Shown piece after piece: positions 59,491 through 64,000 of a stretch of DNA of 64,000 nucleotides (position 1 is the stretch's first letter; each line of letters starts with the position of its first letter). The position numbers and the translations under genes were made by a program. Source of the stretch: an uncultured Lachnospiraceae bacterium (GTDB lineage Bacteria; Bacillota; Clostridia; Lachnospirales; Lachnospiraceae); contig CAJTLU010000007.1 in the NCBI GenBank assembly GCA_910577175.1, forward strand, positions 1-64,000, read 5' to 3'. A model generated the notes under the pieces. It saw only the letters and a list, made by a program, of their open reading frames with translations. It had not been told where the DNA came from and made no database searches.

Positions 59491-61143
59491 TTAGTCAGCG
59501 TTCCCAAGCTGTCTGGCGCGCTCTAAGGCGGCGTCGATGTTTTCACAGAAGTTTTCTGCTCCCACCATGTCAATAAAGCCATTTTTTTTCATCAGGGCGC
59601 GCGGCTGTGAAAGAACATGGGAGAAAATAACGGAAATATCCGATTTCAGCAAATCATTTGTGACGTCGCGCAGCGTGTTCATTGCGGTTGCATCGATGGC
59701 AGGAACGCTCCGCATCCGGATAATTACGACGCGGGTCTCTGGTTTCATTGCCTGATGCTTTAAATGGAGCAGCTTATCGACTGCGCCGAAGAACATCGGA
59801 CCGATTACCTCAAAGACTTCCGTTCGTTCCGGCACAACCTTTAAGGCAAGGCGCTCCGGGTCGTTTTCCTCCTCTGGAAGAGCATCCCGTAAGTATCTCC
59901 AGCTGGAAACATTTGTAACATCGGACATACGCTTCATAAACAGAACGCAGGAAAGTACGATGCCTGCTTCGATGGCAAGAACCAGGTCAAAGGCAAAGGT
60001 CAGGACGCAGGAGGTAATCAGGACAGCCGCATCGGATTTCGGCGCCTTACGGTAGGCAAGGAATGCCTTTATGTTGAACATGTTGTAAGATACCGTCAAA
60101 AGAATTGCCGCAAGGACACAGCGCGGTACCAGACGGATGAGCGGCATCCCGAACAGTAGCATGGCGAGCAGCGTTATGCTGTGGAACAGGAGCGCAACCG
60201 GGGTTCTGCCGCCGTTTTTGGCATTGGCAATGGAACGCGCCACGCCGCCGGTTGCCGGAATACAGCCGAAAAGTCCCAGTACAAAATTAGCGGTGCCCTG
60301 GGCAACCAGCTCTGCGTTCGGATTGTGCTTGCTATGTATGATGTCGTCGGTTACGACCGCAGACAGTAACGCCTGCATGGCAACCAGAACCGCAATGGTA
60401 AACGCCGGGGACATCAGCGAGAAAATCATATCAAAGGAAAGCGTTTCGATTTTTGCAAGCGAGAGCGTCTTTGGAATATCGCCGAGCAGGTCTACGTCAA
60501 GCTTTAGAAAATAGGCTGCTGCGGTGCCTGCCACCAGTACCACAAAGGAGCCCGGAATGGTTTTGCTAAGCTTTGGCCAGATAATCAGTACCACGATGCT
60601 GCAAAGACCAAGGATAAGCGCCTTTGGATTGAGCTCGCCGATATGCTGGAAGTAGGTCTGCCATTTTCCAAGAAAGGAAGTTGGCATGGACGCAATCTGA
60701 AACCCGAAAAGGTCCTTGATTTCAAGAGTGGCAATTGTAATTGCAATACCGCCGGTAAAACCGATGGTAATCGGGGATGGGATATACTTAATCAGCCTTC
60801 CGAGACGGAACACACCCATAAGAATTAAGAGAATCCCTGCTATCATGGTGGAAATAATCAGTCCCTGGGCGCCATAGCCGGCAATCACTGACTGGGTGAT
60901 TACGATAAAGGCTCCGGTCGGACCGGTAATCTGGACACGGCTGCCGCCGAGCAGCGCTACAAAAAGACCAGAGATAACAGCGGAGTAAATTCCCTTTTCC
61001 GCGGAAACCCCGCAACCGAGCGCAAAAGCAATCGAGAGCGGAAGCGCAATGACCGCAACGATAATGCCTGCTTTCATATCCAGAAAAAACTGTTTTCCGG
61101 AGTAGTTCTTTAATGCACTAAATATCTTTGGTTTAAGATTCAT
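59491..61143 (-). CDS. SulP family inorganic anion transporter with STAS domain
   Basis: A 550-residue membrane protein of the SLC26/SulP family, moving sulfate, bicarbonate or other anions. The N-terminal D-M-K-A-G-I-I-V-A-V-I-A-L-P-L-S-I-A-F-A segment is characteristic. About 12-14 helices run to about 415, and a cytoplasmic STAS domain (about 440-540) contains V-V-I-I-R-M-R-S-V-P-A-I-D-A-T-A. The anion is unknown. AAGGAGGCAG precedes the ATG. Its promoter lies upstream of repeat K. Confidence 0.93.
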   Translation of the reverse strand: MNLKPKIFSALKNYSGKQFFLDMKAGIIVAVIALPLSIAFALGCGVSAEKGIYSAVISGLFVALLGGSRVQITGPTGAFIVITQSVIAGYGAQGLIISTMIAGILLILMGVFRLGRLIKYIPSPITIGFTGGIAITIATLEIKDLFGFQIASMPTSFLGKWQTYFQHIGELNPKALILGLCSIVVLIIWPKLSKTIPGSFVVLVAGTAAAYFLKLDVDLLGDIPKTLSLAKIETLSFDMIFSLMSPAFTIAVLVAMQALLSAVVTDDIIHSKHNPNAELVAQGTANFVLGLFGCIPATGGVARSIANAKNGGRTPVALLFHSITLLAMLLFGMPLIRLVPRCVLAAILLTVSYNMFNIKAFLAYRKAPKSDAAVLITSCVLTFAFDLVLAIEAGIVLSCVLFMKRMSDVTNVSSWRYLRDALPEEENDPERLALKVVPERTEVFEVIGPMFFGAVDKLLHLKHQAMKPETRVVIIRMRSVPAIDATAMNTLRDVTNDLLKSDISVIFSHVLSQPRALMKKNGFIDMVGAENFCENIDAALERARQLGNAD

Positions 61144-61165
61144 TTGTTACTGCCTCCTTATATGC

Positions 61166-61239
61166 CTTGGGTTTCTGCATTTTTTAGTGCCTCCTGAACG
61201 TCGGGACATAGAAGTACATACAAAATGCGGAAACTCAAG
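61166..61239 (-). repeat. Fold-back intergenic repeat, copy K (74 bp, shortest complete copy)
   Basis: The ends CTTGGGTTTCTGCATTTT (61166-61183) and AAAATGCGGAAACTCAAG (61222-61239) are inverted. The interior (GTATGTACTTCTATGTCCC on the minus strand) shows reverse orientation. It lies between the sulP promoter and its start codon, so it should be part of the sulP leader RNA. Confidence 0.9.
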
Positions 61240-61251
61240 TTATGCCGCTTT

Positions 61252-61280
61252 ATTCTAATACGATTTCAGGGAAAATTCAA
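61252..61280 (-). promoter_or_regulatory. Promoter for sulP
   Basis: Minus strand TTGAAT (61280-61275), 17 bases, TAGAAT (61257-61252). Confidence 0.6.
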
Positions 61281-61299
61281 GAGGTTTTTATTTTTTACC

Positions 61300-61833
61300 T
61301 GTTCTGTGATATAATAAAAAGTAAGGTATCGCATGTTTATTATGTGTTAAGACATATTGGGAGGCGATTGAATGGAGCACAAAGCTAAGAAGAAATGGAT
61401 GTTGTTACCACAGGCCCGTCGATGACGGGAGCGGAAACGAAAGCTATTACGAAGCTGGTGAATTCCGCTTTTTCCCGTTTAACTATTTTGATTAGGTGGA
61501 ACTAATATAGGAAAGCTTCATGTATCAACTATCATCTCCAAAGCATTTGCCGTTCTTTCTGTCAATCCGGGTCAGGGTTTTATTTCCGGTATTCTTCAAA
61601 TTCTATTTCGTATCGGACATTCCTGTCCGCAGCTGTGTGATCCCTGTCATCTGCTGCACCTTGAACATTCACTTGATATTTCAGCCCGTTTCTCTTCTTG
61701 ATGGATTTGTTTTGGCATAAATGGAGGGACTTTTAAGATTGATAAAAAAGGGGAAACTTTTTTCGGTTTTTTGCAACCGGATGGATTGTTTTGCGAGTAG
61801 AGGGGTGAACGATAAATTTACGGAGGGATAACG
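61300..61833. other. 534-bp region with only gene remnants
   Basis: Two short overlapping plus-strand frames occur: ATG 61372 (17 codons, behind GGGAGG) and ATG 61395 (36 codons, MDVVTTGPSMTGAETKAIT...). The minus strand from about 61720 to 61590 gives an open stretch without a start. I recognise none of them; this looks like decayed coding DNA. The sigma-factor promoter must lie near 61790, but no clear hexamers are seen, which fits an ECF-type autoregulated promoter. Confidence 0.35.
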
Positions 61834-62388
61834 ATGGAGGATGAACAAATCGTGGCGCTGTACTGGGAGCGTTCCGAAGCTGCAATCAGGGAAACCGCGA
61901 CAAAGTATGAAAATTACTGTTATTCCATTGCGTTCGGGATTTTAAAGAACCGTGAGGACGCGCAGGAAAGTGTAAACGATACTTATCTGGATGCCTGGAA
62001 CAGTATGCCGCCACACAGGCCTTTTCTTCTTTCCACATTTCTGGGAAAAATCACAAGGCGTGTAGCGATTGACCGGTGGCGGCGGTATACGGCAAAAAAG
62101 CGGGGCGGCGGCGAAATGGCGTTTTTGCTTTCCGAGCTTACGGAATGCGTTCCGGCGGAGCGTACTGTGGAGCGGGACTGGGAGCTTTCCGAGCTCGCAC
62201 GCACGATGAACGACTTTCTTTTGTCGCTGCCGGAAGAAAAGCAGAAGGTATTTTTGTGCCGCTACTGGTATGCTGATTCTGTTTCTTCTATTGCAAAACG
62301 GACAGGCTTCAGTCAAAGCAAGGTAAAATCCATGCTGTATCATAGCAGGAAGGCCTTGCGGGAGCATTTGGACAAGGAGGGATTTTAA
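61834..62388 (+). CDS. ECF-type RNA polymerase sigma factor
   Basis: A 184-residue sigma-70 family protein. Region 2 (about 18-85) includes I-A-F-G-I-L-K-N-R-E-D-A-Q-E-S-V-N-D-T-Y, and region 4 (about 130-180) includes S-I-A-K-R-T-G-F-S-Q-S-K-V-K-S-M-L-Y-H-S-R. There is no region 1 or 3, as in ECF factors. ACGGAGGG lies upstream. The stop overlaps the start of the serpin gene by one base, implying that the serpin protein is its partner, perhaps its anti-sigma factor. Confidence 0.92.
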   Translation: MEDEQIVALYWERSEAAIRETATKYENYCYSIAFGILKNREDAQESVNDTYLDAWNSMPPHRPFLLSTFLGKITRRVAIDRWRRYTAKKRGGGEMAFLLSELTECVPAERTVERDWELSELARTMNDFLLSLPEEKQKVFLCRYWYADSVSSIAKRTGFSQSKVKSMLYHSRKALREHLDKEGF

Positions 62389-63815
62389 TGAAACAAGTGA
62401 AACCGGAGGATATTTTAGATGCGGTAGGTATGGTAGACGACGAACTGATACGTCAGGCAAAGGAAGGGAAAAAGAAGCTGTTTTTTAGAAGGAGCGCGTT
62501 CCTTCCGGTATTGGCAGCCGTGCTGGTGCTTTCTCTCGGTCTCGGTCTGTTCTTTGGGAGAGGGCGGCTTTTCTTACACGCGTATGCAGTCGCAGAGGCG
62601 GAGTATCCGACGATGTGTCCTCATCCTGAGGAAAACAGCCGGTCCTATGATAAGGAGTTCGAGGCGTGGAGGAACAGCAAGGAAGAGCAGCTGTCCGGGT
62701 ACGATAAAAGTATGGCGGCAGACGGATTTTTTGCAGAGAGCATCCGGGAGTTTCTGTCAGAAAGGCCGGGAGAAAACTGTGTATATTCCCCGGTTAATGT
62801 CTATATGGCACTCAGTATGCTGGCAGAGCTTACGGAGGGAACGAGCCGTGCGCAGATAATGGGACTGCTTGGCATTTCCGATATCGAGACGCTTCGCAAA
62901 AACGCGTCAGCAGTCTGGAATGCATGCTATTGCGACGACGGGTGGCTGACCAGCGTGCTTGCTAATTCCCTGTGGCTGAATCAGGACATCCGCTTTCATA
63001 AAGAGACTCTGGAGACTCTGGCAGAGACCTACTATGCGTCCTCTTATTGCGGTAAAATGGGCTCCGGGAGCTTTGACAAGGCGTTAAGGGAATGGCTGGA
63101 CCAGCAGACCGGGGGGGGGCTCCGTGACAGTATTGAGGGGCTGCATCTGGAGCGGCCTACTTTGTTGTCTCTGGTCTCCACAGTCTTTTTTGAGGCGGAA
63201 TGGTGGAACGCTTTCCAGAAAGAGAAAACGGAGCAGGGAATCTTTTATGCGCCTGCCGGAGAGGTTTCCTGTGATTTTATGAGCCAGAAGGAGGATGACA
63301 CATATTATTGGGGAGAACGCTTTTCTGCGGTACAGAAGGGGTTACGGGGAGGCTGTAAAATGTGGTTTATCCTGCCGGACGAGGGTATGACGCCGGAGGA
63401 GCTGCTTTCGGAGCCGCAGACAATGGAATTTCTGCTTTCCAACGGCGTATGGGAGAACAAAAAAGACCTTTCGGTGCGGCTTGTTGTGCCGAAGTTTGAT
63501 ATCAGTTCGGAAACGGATTTGATAGAAGGACTGAAAAATCTCGGCGTAACGGAAATCTTTGACGGCAGGACGGCAGATTTTTCCCCGCTTATAAGAGATA
63601 CAGGGGAAGAACGGATTTCCGGGGCGCAGCATGTGGTAAGAGTACAAATCGATGAGAAGGGCTGCTCGGCGGTGGCCTATTCAAAGTTTGATTTAACGAA
63701 GGATGGCCCGCCGTTGAAGGATAATATCGACTTTATCGTAAACCGGCCGTTTTTATTTGTCATTACTTCGGAGGCAGGGCTGCCGTTATTTACTGGCATC
63801 GTAAATACGCCGTAG
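62388..63815 (+). CDS. Membrane-anchored serpin with anti-sigma-like N-terminus
   Basis: A 475-residue protein. Residues 1-35 are a cytoplasmic segment (V-K-P-E-D-I-L-D-A-V-G-M-V-D-D-E-L-I) of the kind found next to ECF sigma factors in Clostridia. A membrane helix (about 38-57) follows, then an extracellular serpin fold (about 105-475) with N-S-L-W-L-N-Q-D, the breach region near V-V-R-V-Q-I-D-E-K-G and the C-terminal N-R-P-F-L-F-V-I. The hinge reads E-K-G-C-S-A-V-A-Y, only partly like the small-residue hinge of inhibitory serpins. It is translated in overlap with the sigma gene. Confidence 0.88.
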   Translation: MKQVKPEDILDAVGMVDDELIRQAKEGKKKLFFRRSAFLPVLAAVLVLSLGLGLFFGRGRLFLHAYAVAEAEYPTMCPHPEENSRSYDKEFEAWRNSKEEQLSGYDKSMAADGFFAESIREFLSERPGENCVYSPVNVYMALSMLAELTEGTSRAQIMGLLGISDIETLRKNASAVWNACYCDDGWLTSVLANSLWLNQDIRFHKETLETLAETYYASSYCGKMGSGSFDKALREWLDQQTGGGLRDSIEGLHLERPTLLSLVSTVFFEAEWWNAFQKEKTEQGIFYAPAGEVSCDFMSQKEDDTYYWGERFSAVQKGLRGGCKMWFILPDEGMTPEELLSEPQTMEFLLSNGVWENKKDLSVRLVVPKFDISSETDLIEGLKNLGVTEIFDGRTADFSPLIRDTGEERISGAQHVVRVQIDEKGCSAVAYSKFDLTKDGPPLKDNIDFIVNRPFLFVITSEAGLPLFTGIVNTP

Positions 63816-63861
63816 CAGGCGCATCTTTTGGAGAAATCCAGTAGAAAAAATCCCAAAAATA

Positions 63862-63870
63862 TGGTATACT
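63862..63870 (+). promoter_or_regulatory. Extended -10 promoter
   Basis: TGG-TATACT is an extended -10 without a clear -35, about 90 bases before the last gene. A hairpin-prone GGAAGGC...GCCTTCC segment lies in the leader. No CIRCE element is visible. Confidence 0.45.
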
Positions 63871-63961
63871 TTGGGGGAAGGCTTTTCGCTTTGCCGGACA
63901 GGCGGAGCCATTTGCCTTCCCGGATACTACATGGTTACTGTGTTTTTGAGAGGGGCTGCCG

Positions 63962-64000
63962 ATGATACAATTAAGCAGAAGAAAAATTCAGGTTCTTGCC
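63962..64000 (+). CDS. 5' end of a gene, possibly a DeoR/HrcA-like regulator
   Basis: Thirteen codons (MIQLSRRKIQVLA) are in the window, behind GAGGGG. The start resembles the first helix of HrcA-type repressors (L-S-x-R-K-I-x-I-L), but this is too short to assign and no CIRCE operator is upstream. Confidence 0.35.
   Translation, partial: MIQLSRRKIQVLA

Noticed and set aside
2143..61239. CRISPR array
   Set aside because: The repeats are far apart, inverted and of variable length, with no regular spacers or cas genes.
2143..61239. Simple transposon remnant with transposase
   Set aside because: No transposase fragment is inside any copy and no consistent target duplication was seen; a non-autonomous MITE origin is still possible.
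63816..63961. CIRCE operator before a supposed hrcA
   Set aside because: The TTAGCACTC-N9-GAGTGCTAA dyad is absent, so the last partial gene is left unassigned.

Overview
The window is a low-to-mid GC chromosomal segment of a spore-forming Clostridia bacterium, most likely Lachnospiraceae (inference). Supporting signs are rpsU-yqfC-yqfD-phoH-HD-ybeY order, a SpoVB/MurJ-like flippase, a rubredoxin-fused flavin reductase typical of anaerobes, GTG/TTG starts behind strong AGGAGG sites, and gut-Firmicutes families (BlaI/M56, DUF6273, serpin beside an ECF sigma factor).

Layout: 1-4.9 kb has a tRNA-Glu 3' end, a frameshifted VOC gene, a MATE exporter, DUF1266, YwlG and a high-molecular-weight rubredoxin. 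5-8.4 kb has alaS and mpg. 8.5-16.7 kb is a LytTR/GHKL two-component system followed by a pair of ABC exporters, a methyltransferase and a third ABC exporter. 16.8-21 kb has a candidate small RNA, a subtilase fused to a C-terminal metal-hydrolase-like region, and a lipoprotein. 21-22.5 kb is an aldo/keto reductase with a divergent MerR regulator. 22.6-29.9 kb is the rpsU/phoH/ybeY region. 30-38.8 kb has two FAD proteins, proB, a C39-like peptidase, a DUF6273 lipoprotein, proA and miaB. 39-42 kb has rny and an aminotransferase. 42-49 kb is a tandem duplication of a BlaI repressor plus a BlaR1-type membrane metalloprotease whose extracellular sensor is a leucine-rich-repeat domain. 49-59.3 kb has proC, a NUDIX gene, a degenerate XerD-like protein, aroF, pdp, two D-Ala-D-Ala carboxypeptidases, a phosphoesterase and scpAB, in an order that recalls the Bacillus subtilis proI/nudF/xerD/dacF/scpAB region. 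59.4-64 kb has SulP, an ECF sigma factor, a membrane-anchored serpin and the start of one more gene.

The most unusual signal is non-coding. An 18-base box, consensus AAAATGCGGAAACTCAAG, lies 10-14 bases upstream of the -35 hexamer of ten sigma-A-type promoters: DUF1266, ywlG, hrb, merR, rny, the aminotransferase, proC, aroF, pdp and the phosphoesterase. Where genes diverge, two boxes point outward and form the ends of a fold-back repeat of 74-291 bp with complementary interiors. About eleven full or decayed copies occur in 62 kb. I do not recognise this as a named element.

The second notable system is the duplicated BlaI/BlaR1-LRR pair. Its promoter, repressor and first 185 bases of the sensor gene are identical between copies over 684 bp, while the LRR sensors have diverged.
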